Positions 53,209 through 61,478 of a stretch of 64,000 nt of DNA are shown here, piece by piece (position 1 is the first letter of the stretch; the number at the start of each line of letters is the position of its first letter). Origin of the DNA: Candidatus Melainabacteria bacterium (GTDB lineage Bacteria > Cyanobacteriota > Vampirovibrionia > Obscuribacterales > Obscuribacteraceae); NCBI GenBank assembly GCA_003242885.1, contig QKMZ01000006.1, positions 744,001-808,000 on the forward strand, written 5' to 3'. Both the position numbers and the translations under genes were made by a program. A model generated the notes under the pieces. It was given only the letters and a program-made list of their open reading frames with translations. It did no database searches and was not told the origin of the DNA.

Positions 53209-54900
53209 TTACAGTTTTAAACCTTCGGTAAGGCTTGCAACAGAAACTGCGCCGATGTCTCTAAGCAGTTGTGCTTGCGCAACATTGAAGTCGACAACTG
53301 CCCGAGCTTTGTTGACGCTTGCTTGCGTTAAGTCTCGCTGCGCGTTCAACACGTCAATATTTAGACCGATGCCGGCTGACATTCTCTTTTTGGCGATTCG
53401 CAATTCTTCTTCAGCTGCGAGAACTTGGACTGTAGCGCGATCGATCTTTTTATCCGATGCAGCGCTGTTGTTGTAGGAAGTCCTGACTTCATCGAATACA
53501 TTCAAGAACGTTTTCTTTGCTTGTACTGCGGCTTGTCGAGCCTCCCAGCGAGCACGCTGCATGTTTGCTAAGTCTTTGGTGCCTAAGCCACCAAGTTGCC
53601 ATTTGATGCCTAGATTGATGTTGTAAATTGGATCGAGATTTCCACCGGTGCCAACACCTACGATTGAACCGCCCATTGAAACGTTGGGCTGCATTGGAGC
53701 TGCCGCCACGACAATCGCGCGTTTTGCAGCGAGGCGAAGTTCTTCGTATTGTTTTAATTCTGGGCGATTATCAATTGCTCTAAGAAGTAGTTTTTCAATT
53801 GGTATAGATTTCGGTATCAGTCTTCTTTTCTTTAGGTGTTTTTCGCAGGACTCCAAATCTTGAGAAAAACTTGTATTGAGAACATGCGCAAGCTGAATCG
53901 CTGATTGTCGCCTTTGGTTTTGTTGCTCTACCAAATTTTGTTCGTCACTGGCAAGTTGTGCTTGCGACTGTAATACATCAAGTCCAGTCGCTGTGCCTGC
54001 CTTTTCTTGAGCTTGATTTAGTCTAACTTGCTCAACAGAAATTGCCACCGCTCGTGTGCGAATAGCAAGCAATGCTTCCTGCAGAAGCAAATCATAGTGT
54101 CTTTTGGTGGCACTCAATAACGTGTCATTGACGTTTGCCGACAAACCGGCTCTTGAAGCGAACCAGCGGTGGCGCTGTTGCAAGGTGCTGAAAACAACGC
54201 TGCCGCCTCTGTAGAGGTTGTAAGAAAAGCCGGCCTGCAACAACTGAATGTTTGAAGGTAGTTTTGCCTTGCCACCATCAATTCTGTTGCCTGCGGTGGT
54301 AGCAGGCGTTGAACCGAAGAGCGAAGATGGGATACTGCCGTTGATTCCAAACAGGTTATATCCACCGTTTAGGTTTGGAAGAAAACCGGTGGCGGCCGAT
54401 AGATATGAATAGCGATCAACTTTCGAGCGAACAAAACCTTCTTCAATGTCCAAGTTGTGTTGTAGCGCAGCTTCAAGCGTATCTTTCAAGCTAACCTTTT
54501 CAATGTAGCGAGCATCCAGAGAAAACGGATTGAGGTTTTCCTCCAGAGGAATCAACGCATCGAGCGAAGGACGCTCAATCAAAACACCAGTTTCATCACT
54601 TTCTTGCGTTGCACCTGGTTCTTTGATGCGCTCAAGTGGTGTTTCGACTTTATCGACAGTTCCTTGTCCTAACGGTCTTACGGTCTGGGTTGCCCTAAGT
54701 TCGATTACATATTTCGGCGGCTTTTTCTGTTCTGCATTTGGTACGACTGTCTTCAGAGGCTTTTTGAGATCTTTCAAAGCATCTTTGTTATCTTTGCCGG
54801 CATCCACAGTCGCTGCTACCGAGGGATGTCCAATGACAATACACGCGATGATAGGAACCGCGGCAAATGCGGAGTTCGCTAATTTCGACTTACCTAACAT
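53209..54900 (-). CDS. tolC: TolC-family outer-membrane efflux protein
   Basis: A 563-residue outer-membrane channel. The signal peptide (MLGKSKLANSAFAAVPIIACIVIG...SVA|AT) is followed by a linker to about residue 130. Two TolC repeats follow, with long helices: SLKDTLEAALQHNLDIEEG, LLLQEALLAIRTRAVAISVEQVRLNQAQEKAGTATGLDVLQSQAQLA, and the second-copy AAEEELRIAKKRMSAGIGLNIDVLNAQRDLTQA. It lies downstream of emrA on the same strand, 78 bp away, and completes the tripartite pump. A diderm envelope is implied. Confidence 0.92.
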   Translation of the reverse strand: MLGKSKLANSAFAAVPIIACIVIGHPSVAATVDAGKDNKDALKDLKKPLKTVVPNAEQKKPPKYVIELRATQTVRPLGQGTVDKVETPLERIKEPGATQESDETGVLIERPSLDALIPLEENLNPFSLDARYIEKVSLKDTLEAALQHNLDIEEGFVRSKVDRYSYLSAATGFLPNLNGGYNLFGINGSIPSSLFGSTPATTAGNRIDGGKAKLPSNIQLLQAGFSYNLYRGGSVVFSTLQQRHRWFASRAGLSANVNDTLLSATKRHYDLLLQEALLAIRTRAVAISVEQVRLNQAQEKAGTATGLDVLQSQAQLASDEQNLVEQQNQRRQSAIQLAHVLNTSFSQDLESCEKHLKKRRLIPKSIPIEKLLLRAIDNRPELKQYEELRLAAKRAIVVAAAPMQPNVSMGGSIVGVGTGGNLDPIYNINLGIKWQLGGLGTKDLANMQRARWEARQAAVQAKKTFLNVFDEVRTSYNNSAASDKKIDRATVQVLAAEEELRIAKKRMSAGIGLNIDVLNAQRDLTQASVNKARAVVDFNVAQAQLLRDIGAVSVASLTEGLKL

Positions 54901-54978
54901 ATCTACCTTCTAACCAGCTCAACCTAGTTTATCAGCGCTGCAATACGAAGCGCGGTGTGCGTAACCAAAAAACGAATA

Positions 54979-56301
54979 TCAGTTGGCAATTTTCACAGAG
55001 GGAACTACGGACATTCCCGGCGCTAAAAGGTCGTCGTAACCTTTTAGCGATTCCTTGTCTAAAGCAATCTTCACCTGTACTCGCTGGACTACTTTGGTGA
55101 AGTTGCCGGTGGCATTGTCCGGCGGAAGGAGCGCGAATTGAGCTCCAGATGCCGGAGAGATTGATTCGACTTTGCCGGTTACATGCGCGTTGGGATAAGC
55201 GTCAATTTTGATCTCGACTTTTTGCCCCGGGCGCATTTTTTCAAGTTGCGTTTCTTTGAAGTTTGCCACCACCCATTTCTCATCGGAAACAATGCTCATG
55301 AGCGCTTGACCGCGTTCAATCTGTTGTCCAACTTCTACCGTTCGGTGTCCGACATGACCTGTTATTGGCGCCAGCACACTTGTGTAAGAAAGCTGTGTTG
55401 CCGCATGATTCACTTCGCTTTTTGCCTTGTCAGCAGCGGCCTCCTGGACATGCAAGTTGCGCTTGGTCATTTCCATTTGCGCTGCTGCTGCTGCTGCATT
55501 TTGTGACGCGCCTTTGGCTCTAATTACGTCAGCTTGAGCGTCGGCGACTGCTTGTGTTGCAGCTTGGACACGTGCTTTCGACTGTTTGAAACCTTCTTGT
55601 GCAGCTTGCAAATTCGCCTCTGCTACTTCCTTATCTTGTTTTGCTCGCTCGAAGCTTTGAGCTGTGGCAGCGCGATCTTGTACGAGTGTTTTGTATCGCT
55701 CGTAATCCGCGATACAACGCGTCAACTCTGCCTGACGTTGTTTGATCTCGGTTGCAGCAAGCGCTACTCCGAGTTTTGTCTCTGACAGCAACGCCTTCGC
55801 TTTATCGACGCCGGCAGTTGCACTGGCGACAGCTGACTCCGCTTCGAATTGCCGCGCGGCGGCCTGACGCTCGTTGGCTACGATGTTTGATTGCACTTCG
55901 AATGTCTTAAATTCCGCCTGAGCGGCTGCGGCTTTTGCGGTCGCGAGACTTATTTCTAAATCCTTGGGGTCGATGCGCAGCAACACGTCGCCTTGCTTTA
56001 CGTGTTGGTTATCGTCGACGAGAAGTTGAGACACTGTTCCGCTGACTTTCGAACTTAGCTGGTGAACTCTTCCCGCGATGAATGCGTCGTCAGTTTCTAC
56101 GTACGACGAGGCGTATCGCCACCAAGCATACCCACCTATTCCCGCACCAATGAGAATAACCGTCGCCAGACCAATTGCCAGCGGATTATTCTTCTTTTTC
56201 ACCGGCTTCTTCAAATCCGGTTGCTTTGATGTTGGTCCTACTAATTCTGGGTGGGGCTTGATCCCTACCGCCTGGGTTTCCTTGGATTCAATCTCGTTCA
56301 T
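54979..56301 (-). CDS. emrA: EmrA/HlyD-type periplasmic adaptor
   Basis: A 440-residue membrane-fusion protein. One N-terminal membrane helix (LAIGLATVILIGAGIGGYAWW) is followed by the lipoyl half-motif VETDDAFIAGRVHQLSSKVSGTVSQLLVDDNQHVKQGDVLLRID. A long Ala/Gln/Lys coiled-coil hairpin spans about 110-290, with the second lipoyl half and beta-barrel domain (SVLAPITGHVGHRTVEVGQQIERGQALMSIV...VVANFKETQLEKMRPGQKVEIKIDA). ATG 56301 is chosen. It links EmrB to TolC across the periplasm. A palindromic operator candidate lies 62-86 bp upstream. Confidence 0.93.
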   Translation of the reverse strand: MNEIESKETQAVGIKPHPELVGPTSKQPDLKKPVKKKNNPLAIGLATVILIGAGIGGYAWWRYASSYVETDDAFIAGRVHQLSSKVSGTVSQLLVDDNQHVKQGDVLLRIDPKDLEISLATAKAAAAQAEFKTFEVQSNIVANERQAAARQFEAESAVASATAGVDKAKALLSETKLGVALAATEIKQRQAELTRCIADYERYKTLVQDRAATAQSFERAKQDKEVAEANLQAAQEGFKQSKARVQAATQAVADAQADVIRAKGASQNAAAAAAQMEMTKRNLHVQEAAADKAKSEVNHAATQLSYTSVLAPITGHVGHRTVEVGQQIERGQALMSIVSDEKWVVANFKETQLEKMRPGQKVEIKIDAYPNAHVTGKVESISPASGAQFALLPPDNATGNFTKVVQRVQVKIALDKESLKGYDDLLAPGMSVVPSVKIAN

Positions 56302-56362
56302 GGTTTCCGTGCCTGCAGCCAATTCAGGTTCTCCCTACGTATAGTGCATGACGTTGTAATTA

Positions 56363-56387
56363 TTGACCAAGTTTCAATTTGGGTCAA
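56363..56387 (-). promoter_or_regulatory. Operator candidate upstream of emrA
   Basis: A 25-bp site with ends TTGAC and GTCAA, within the larger palindrome ATTATTGACC...GGTCAATAAT (56359-56391). It matches about 20 of 25 positions of the site upstream of the TetR gene (58637-58661), including TTGACCAA and the exact length. It is probably bound by that regulator. Confidence 0.65.
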
Positions 56388-56404
56388 TAATCCGCAATTA
56401 ATGT

Positions 56405-57994
56405 TTAATGCATTTCCACATTCGCTTTTCTTCTTCCAGACCCAAGCAGGAAGCAGAATGGAATCATGCAACCTGTGAAAACCGCCAGCAGCCAGGCGAT
56501 GTCTCCAAAAGCAAGGGCTGCAGCCTGAGTATCGACTTGACTGCTCATCACCGCCAAAGCCCTAGCCTTTGCGTCTGGGAGCGCCCAGCCCTGGCGGCTG
56601 AACATTTCGGTAAGGGCAGACAGCCGATTCATAGCCTCAGTTCCATATGGCGTGATTTTCTCCACCAAGACTGCCCGGTGAAAGTCTTCGCGACGAGTGA
56701 GAACGGTAGCGAGCATGGCAATTCCGACCCCGCCGCCCAGTGTACGTACAAGGCTGAGCAGCGACGCGGCCGTTTGAATGTCTTCAGGTGGGCAATCACC
56801 AACAGCAGCAATAGTCAGGGGAAGGAAAACGAGCACTAGCCCAAAGCCTCGGATAAGACTGGCGGTAAGAAAATGCTCCCAGCCCCAGCTCAGAGTAAGG
56901 GGTACGAGAAACCAGTTGGATAAGCTTAAGCAGGCGATGCCGACGAATACCATCAAGCGCGCATCAATTTTTCCAATCATGGCGCCAACGACGGGGAACA
57001 TAAATCCGGTGACTATGGACGCCGGAACCTGTAATAGTCCCGCTTGCAACGCGGTGTATCCCAGCATGACCTGGGCGAAGTTTGGAATTACATAATTGAT
57101 TCCGAAGAGCACGAAGCCGACCACGCCCTGAAAAAGCAATCCGATGGCAACTGAGCGAAATCGAACGATGCGCAGATTGACGGCTGGGTATTTTGTCCTC
57201 AACTCGTGGGCGAAAAATACAATCGCACCAATTGCAGTGGCGACTGTGCACCAAATTATCAATTTGGAAGAGAACCAATCTTCATCCTGCCCCTTTTCGA
57301 GAACATATTGAAGTGAGCCCAGCATGACGCTCAAAGACATGATACCGAGCCAATCTACGCGAACCGCCGGACCGTCTTGCTCGCGAGGTTTGTCTTGAGG
57401 GATAAATGCCTGACACAACGCCGTGGCAACTATTCCGATAGGAATGTTGATGAAAAATATCCATCGCCAGTTGTAATTATCTGTGAGCCAGCCGCCTAAG
57501 GTTGGTCCAACCACCGGACCGACGATTACGCAGATGCCGAAGATAGCCTGAACGAGACCTTGTTTTTCCGGCGGAAATGCTTCGAAGAGGAATGCTTGTG
57601 CTTTGGCAAGCAGACCACCTCCGAATAGTCCTTGCATGACGCGCGCGAGTACCAGAGTCAAAAGATCATTGGAAATTCCGCACAATATAGAAGCGACCGT
57701 AAAGCCGATCATAGAGAAAATGAAATAGCGTTTTTTGCCGAACATGTCACCGAACATGACAGCAAGTGGCATTGTGATAACGTTCGCAATCGAATACGAA
57801 GTGACAACCCATGCAGCTTCGCTTGTGGTGGCACCAAGGTTGCCTTGAATGTGCGGCAATGCAACGTTGGTAATACTTGTATCGATTACCTCGATGAGTG
57901 CTGCGATCGCAACACCCACTAAAAATAGCCAGCGGACGATTTCGCCATTTTCATCGACCCGGCGTTGAAGCGCTTCTTGAAGATATGTAGCCAT
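56405..57994 (-). CDS. emrB: EmrB/QacA-type DHA2 multidrug transporter
   Basis: A 529-residue major-facilitator protein with 14 membrane helices. Typical DHA2 motifs are ALIEVIDTSITNVALPHIQGNLG (motif D1), GDMFGKKRYF (motif A), LARVMQGLFGGGL (motif B) and GPVVGPTLGGWLTDNYNWRWIFFINIPIG (motif C and following). It exports hydrophobic drugs or bile-salt-like compounds with EmrA and TolC, using the proton gradient. The ATG directly abuts the stop of the TetR gene (57994/57995), so they are co-transcribed. Confidence 0.94.
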   Translation of the reverse strand: MATYLQEALQRRVDENGEIVRWLFLVGVAIAALIEVIDTSITNVALPHIQGNLGATTSEAAWVVTSYSIANVITMPLAVMFGDMFGKKRYFIFSMIGFTVASILCGISNDLLTLVLARVMQGLFGGGLLAKAQAFLFEAFPPEKQGLVQAIFGICVIVGPVVGPTLGGWLTDNYNWRWIFFINIPIGIVATALCQAFIPQDKPREQDGPAVRVDWLGIMSLSVMLGSLQYVLEKGQDEDWFSSKLIIWCTVATAIGAIVFFAHELRTKYPAVNLRIVRFRSVAIGLLFQGVVGFVLFGINYVIPNFAQVMLGYTALQAGLLQVPASIVTGFMFPVVGAMIGKIDARLMVFVGIACLSLSNWFLVPLTLSWGWEHFLTASLIRGFGLVLVFLPLTIAAVGDCPPEDIQTAASLLSLVRTLGGGVGIAMLATVLTRREDFHRAVLVEKITPYGTEAMNRLSALTEMFSRQGWALPDAKARALAVMSSQVDTQAAALAFGDIAWLLAVFTGCMIPFCFLLGSGRRKANVEMH

Positions 57995-58615
57995 TTACTT
58001 TGATTCGCGCATTCCGTCGACCACCATGTCGAGAAGCATTTTTGAACTTGCCTCCAACTCATCGCGAGTCATACGTTTTTCGGATTCCGTGTAGTTGTTG
58101 AAGTATGGAGGAAACAAACTCGACACCGCCATCAAGAAAGCAATTGCAGTTGCATCATTGGCTTTTTTCTGACTTATCTCGCCGGCTTCCGCTGCTTTCT
58201 TGAGGAATTTCAACACGCGTTCGCGTTTGCGAACATAGAAAGCACTAAATCTTGGCTTGAACTGAAGCGATGTATAAAGCAGCGCCTCTGGCGTGTGAAT
58301 GTCACGTGTTACATAGTCATAAACCATAAGCGCACACATTTGAAAGGTCTCTTTCAGCGATTCGAGCGGAGAACCAGTGATGTTTTCCGTGCGCTCGTCC
58401 ATCAAGCCTTGAATTTTGGTGGCATATTTTTCAATGACGCGCATCAGAATTTCTTCTTTGGTTCGAAATTCCAGATATACAGATCCTTTTCCTATACCAA
58501 GGTGTTTTGCAATATCCTCGATACTTGTCCGTTCGTAGCCGTATCTGGAAAACAGCTCTACGGCTGCTTCCTCAATGAGTTCCGCTCGGTTGTGAATGGA
58601 TTTGGTTCGCGCCAT
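57995..58615 (-). CDS. TetR/AcrR-family repressor of the efflux genes
   Basis: A 206-residue regulator with GGAGG before its ATG. The N-terminal helix-turn-helix is IEEAAVELFSRYGYERTSIEDIAKHLGIGKGSVYLEFRTKEEIL, and the C-terminal ligand domain is all-helical. It is the first gene of a TetR-EmrB unit, with EmrA and TolC next. A palindrome 22 bp before its start and a matching one before emrA suggest that it represses both itself and emrA-tolC and is released by a pump substrate. Confidence 0.92.
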   Translation of the reverse strand: MARTKSIHNRAELIEEAAVELFSRYGYERTSIEDIAKHLGIGKGSVYLEFRTKEEILMRVIEKYATKIQGLMDERTENITGSPLESLKETFQMCALMVYDYVTRDIHTPEALLYTSLQFKPRFSAFYVRKRERVLKFLKKAAEAGEISQKKANDATAIAFLMAVSSLFPPYFNNYTESEKRMTRDELEASSKMLLDMVVDGMRESK

Positions 58616-58636
58616 TTTTGCCTCCGCGATCCATTC

Positions 58637-58661
58637 TTGACCAATTTGCGATTTTAGTCAA
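58637..58661 (-). promoter_or_regulatory. Operator candidate upstream of the TetR gene
   Basis: A 25-bp site with ends TTGAC and GTCAA, 22 bp before the TetR start codon. It has the same length and largely the same sequence as the site before emrA at 56363-56387. Confidence 0.65.
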
Positions 58662-58741
58662 TTATTCATTTGTAATTTGTCGCGTTATCTCACATTGGAT
58701 TTCGCGTTGAAACTTAGCTGAGTATGTCTTTGACAATCAGT

Positions 58742-60262
58742 TTATTGTCGTTTTGATTCTCTCGGCAATGTAATTGTGAAAATTGAGCCGGCGCCTTCTT
58801 CGCTCTGAACAGATATCGTTCCGCCGTGTCGCTCAATGATTGTTTTGCAAAGGTACAGACCTAGCCCGGATCCGTCTACTCGCCGCCTGCTGCGTTCTCC
58901 TTGGAAGTATTTCTTAAACAGATTCTTCTGATCATTTTTGGAAATGCCAATTCCTGTATCAGAAATTGAAATAGACAATTCTGATTCAGATTTTTTGCTG
59001 GTTAGAACAATCATTCCGCCTTTTGGAGTAAATTTGACCGCATTACTTAGCAGGTTATGAAAAACCCGTTTGATTGCGGTTCTTTCAACAGGAAGTATTT
59101 CGGGCTGGCAGGAAAGTTGGTCGATTAATTGTATGTTGTTGTGGCTCGCCAACGCTCCCAATTCATTGACTGTTGCGCGAACGACTTCCATAAGATCTGT
59201 TGATTCGATCATGCGGGGAACATCTTCCCCATCATTTCTTTGTACCTCGATAAGGTTTTGAATCATGTCCAACATCGAGCGATTGCCGCGCTTCAGTACC
59301 TCGAGGATGTTCTCCAGATCTCGGTCCAGCGTTCCGGCCGCTCCTTGGAGCAAGGCTTCGAATGTTTTCTCTGCTCCGATTAAGGGTGATTTGAGATCAT
59401 GCACGAGTGCTGCGACTACCTCGTGGACAGTTTCCGACTTCAAGTGATCTTGTTCCATTGAGCTGACACAAACGCCGTTGGTTACGCCATTTGAGTCTGT
59501 TACCGGCCAAATTGCTACGGTCCAGTTAGGTGCAGGACCCGGTTTTGGTTTTGCCAAAACTACGCTGGCGCATGTGACGTGCAGTTTCGATTTTGCTTGA
59601 AGGACATCTTCCAGCATTTCTTGTGTGATTGATGGAACTATGTCAGAGAGCTTTTGACCGACAATGTCATCGAATGACCCAAGCTGCTCATATGCTATTG
59701 GATTAACCTTTTCAATGCGAAACTCGCGATCTAATTTCCATATTGCGATTGGTGAGTTGAAGTGAGTGTCAACTTGCGACTTCTCGTACGGCATCTTAAT
59801 GGCGCTGAGCTGATCGCTGGAATGAACAGTTTCGTTGATGTCAGTGCAGTAACCGGTGAATCCGCACAATCTTCCATCATCTCCATATTCCGGTGAGCCC
59901 GAATCGAGAACTTGTCGGAAACTACCATCCGCACGTCTCATTCGGTATTCAATATGGAATGGTTGACGTGTCGCAACGGCGCTCTGTATCAGCGTGCAAA
60001 CGCGCTCACGATCTTCAGGATGGATGATCTTTTTCCAGCCGTCGCCTTCGACGTCTCTGTAGGATACACCTATGAATTTCAGCCACCTATTTGAGAAGAA
60101 GATTCGCTTGCCTGTGTGGTCGCTGAGCCAGACCATTTTAGGAATTTGATTAGTTAGCCGAGATAATAACGCTAGTTTTATGTCAGCAACAGACGAATCG
60201 GCGCAAAATCTTATCTTTTCCATTCTTGAGTCGCCTGGATGCGATGGGCTAATTCGCCACAT
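58742..60262 (-). CDS. PAS-domain sensor histidine kinase
   Basis: A 506-residue soluble kinase; ATG 60262 follows AGAGGGG. PAS domain 1 is at about residues 35-145 (MVWLSDHTGKRIFFSNRWLKFIG...FTGYCTDINE), and PAS domain 2 at about 165-270. HisKA follows with H288 in ALVHDLKSPLIGAEK. The ATPase domain has the N-box NLLSNAVKFTPKGG, G1 DTGIGIS and G2 GSGLGLYLC. No membrane segments are present, so it senses an internal signal. No partner receiver lies in the same operon. The receiver-kinase fusion at 61.5 kb is a possible partner. Confidence 0.93.
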   Translation of the reverse strand: MWRISPSHPGDSRMEKIRFCADSSVADIKLALLSRLTNQIPKMVWLSDHTGKRIFFSNRWLKFIGVSYRDVEGDGWKKIIHPEDRERVCTLIQSAVATRQPFHIEYRMRRADGSFRQVLDSGSPEYGDDGRLCGFTGYCTDINETVHSSDQLSAIKMPYEKSQVDTHFNSPIAIWKLDREFRIEKVNPIAYEQLGSFDDIVGQKLSDIVPSITQEMLEDVLQAKSKLHVTCASVVLAKPKPGPAPNWTVAIWPVTDSNGVTNGVCVSSMEQDHLKSETVHEVVAALVHDLKSPLIGAEKTFEALLQGAAGTLDRDLENILEVLKRGNRSMLDMIQNLIEVQRNDGEDVPRMIESTDLMEVVRATVNELGALASHNNIQLIDQLSCQPEILPVERTAIKRVFHNLLSNAVKFTPKGGMIVLTSKKSESELSISISDTGIGISKNDQKNLFKKYFQGERSRRRVDGSGLGLYLCKTIIERHGGTISVQSEEGAGSIFTITLPRESKRQ

Positions 60263-60355
60263 GGCTTTGCCCCTCTTATTCGACTCTATAGCTCAATTGT
60301 CTTGGCGTATATCACCCAAAACGGTCATTTGTAGCGGCTATTGTTCTATTTGGGG

Positions 60356-60431
60356 TCAACCGAAAGGTTGATTTATTCGAAGGCGTTTTGAAGGTTTAAC
60401 AAAAATCCCTGCCTGCGGCGGGAACTTCAAA
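60356..60431. other. Two hairpins in the divergent control region
   Basis: TCAACC-GAAA-GGTTGA (60356-60371, GNRA tetraloop) is followed by a nested stem: TTTGAAG (60387-60393) with CTTCAAA (60425-60431) enclosing CCCTGCC-TGC-GGCGGG. They lie in the 257-bp region between the kinase and GGDEF-like genes, about 90 bp before the latter, and could be a leader structure. Confidence 0.4.
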
Positions 60432-60519
60432 CCCTGCTCTGCGTCCAGCCTGTGTCCGAGTGGGCCGGATTCGTCCAAAACTGAAAGATTTCAACTCTCC
60501 CACTCATAGGGCAAGCGTG

Positions 60520-61152
60520 ATGAATAACTTGCATTTTGATAAGAACATTGAAAGCGGAATGCTGTCTGCGTTGAAAGACTTGGCTGCACCCCATCCTGCT
60601 GAAGTAAGTCCGCAGCAATTTGTTCATAGGCAAACACTTGTCGATTTCGGCGAAATTCGCAATCGGATTGAGGTCGCCTGCGACGAATTTGAACTGCAAG
60701 AGAAGCCGATGAGCCTCATGCTAATCGCGGTCGATGGTATTGATAAGCTGATTGAAAATTACGGAGAATACACTGCAAATCATATTCGAGATTTTGTAGC
60801 TGCCTCTCTTTTTAGTACTTCCAGAGATGTCTATGGCACGCGCAATCACTTCACTGTGGGCGAATATGTACAGGGTCGTTTACTGATGCTGTTGCCAGAG
60901 ATGGTTGGAGCAAACGCTCTCGAGTTTGCCGATGAGCTTCGCAAAGGTGTCTGCGCGACAGAGTTTAACTGGCAAAGCGAGCAATTGTGCATAACCGTCA
61001 GTATCGGACTAGTCCACAAGCCCGGACACAACGGGAATCACGATATGTTGATTCTGCAGGCAGACCACGCCTGTTCTGAAGTTATGAAAGTCGGCGGCAA
61101 TCGAATATCGCTGGCTAGAGCTGCTTGCCGACTGCGCATAGTCACAGAATAA
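60520..61152 (+). CDS. Degenerate GGDEF-domain protein
   Basis: A 210-residue protein; ATG 60520 follows AGGGCAAGCG. From about residue 60 it has the GGDEF fold: SLMLIAVDGIDKLIENYGEYTANHIRDFVAASL, then a core where GG(D/E)EF should be that reads VGEYVQGRLLMLLPEM, then ITVSIGLVHKPG and ADHACSEVMKVGGNRISLA. The active site is not conserved, so cyclic-di-GMP synthesis is unlikely. It may bind a nucleotide or act as an interaction module. It is divergent from the PAS kinase. Confidence 0.75.
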   Translation: MNNLHFDKNIESGMLSALKDLAAPHPAEVSPQQFVHRQTLVDFGEIRNRIEVACDEFELQEKPMSLMLIAVDGIDKLIENYGEYTANHIRDFVAASLFSTSRDVYGTRNHFTVGEYVQGRLLMLLPEMVGANALEFADELRKGVCATEFNWQSEQLCITVSIGLVHKPGHNGNHDMLILQADHACSEVMKVGGNRISLARAACRLRIVTE

Positions 61153-61478
61153 GCGATTAGCTATCAAAGTCCGCGCCCGTGGTCGTTTGAAGAGACGATC
61201 ACCAGTTAGAGTTACAGACAATCTGAACCGCATATCGCTCTTGCGAACGACGACTTTTGCCAGGCAAACGACTATTATTTTGATGAATCGACGACAAAGC
61301 CGCAGGGCTTTTTCAAGATGTTTGTCTCATACAAAACAAAGCCGTCCGCCAGTAAGCGCGGACGAAGTAATCGTGTGTCCGCTGTAACCCCTGTCCGCTG
61401 GAATCCCTGTCCGCTGGAATCCCCTAAAACCTTGCAAATTGCATGGTTAGAGAATACCTAGGCGATCGAGGATAAATC
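61153..61478. other. Intergenic control region upstream of the receiver-kinase gene
   Basis: About 326 bp without a convincing gene. The last 100 bp carry three 16-bp repeats (61377-61424) followed by a possible promoter: TTGCAA (61432-61437), 17 bp, TACCTA (61455-61460). CGAGGAT is the ribosome-binding site. Confidence 0.5.
61377..61424 (+). repeat. Three 16-bp tandem repeats at the promoter
   Basis: GTCCGCTGTAACCCCT, GTCCGCTGGAATCCCT and GTCCGCTGGAATCCCC follow one another without gaps, 8 bp upstream of the putative -35 box. A fourth partial GTCCGC lies at 61344. The layout resembles an activator-binding array. Confidence 0.6.

Noticed and set aside
60520..61152. Active diguanylate cyclase
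   Set aside because: The signature that should read GGDEF or GGEEF is VGEYV, so catalysis is unlikely.
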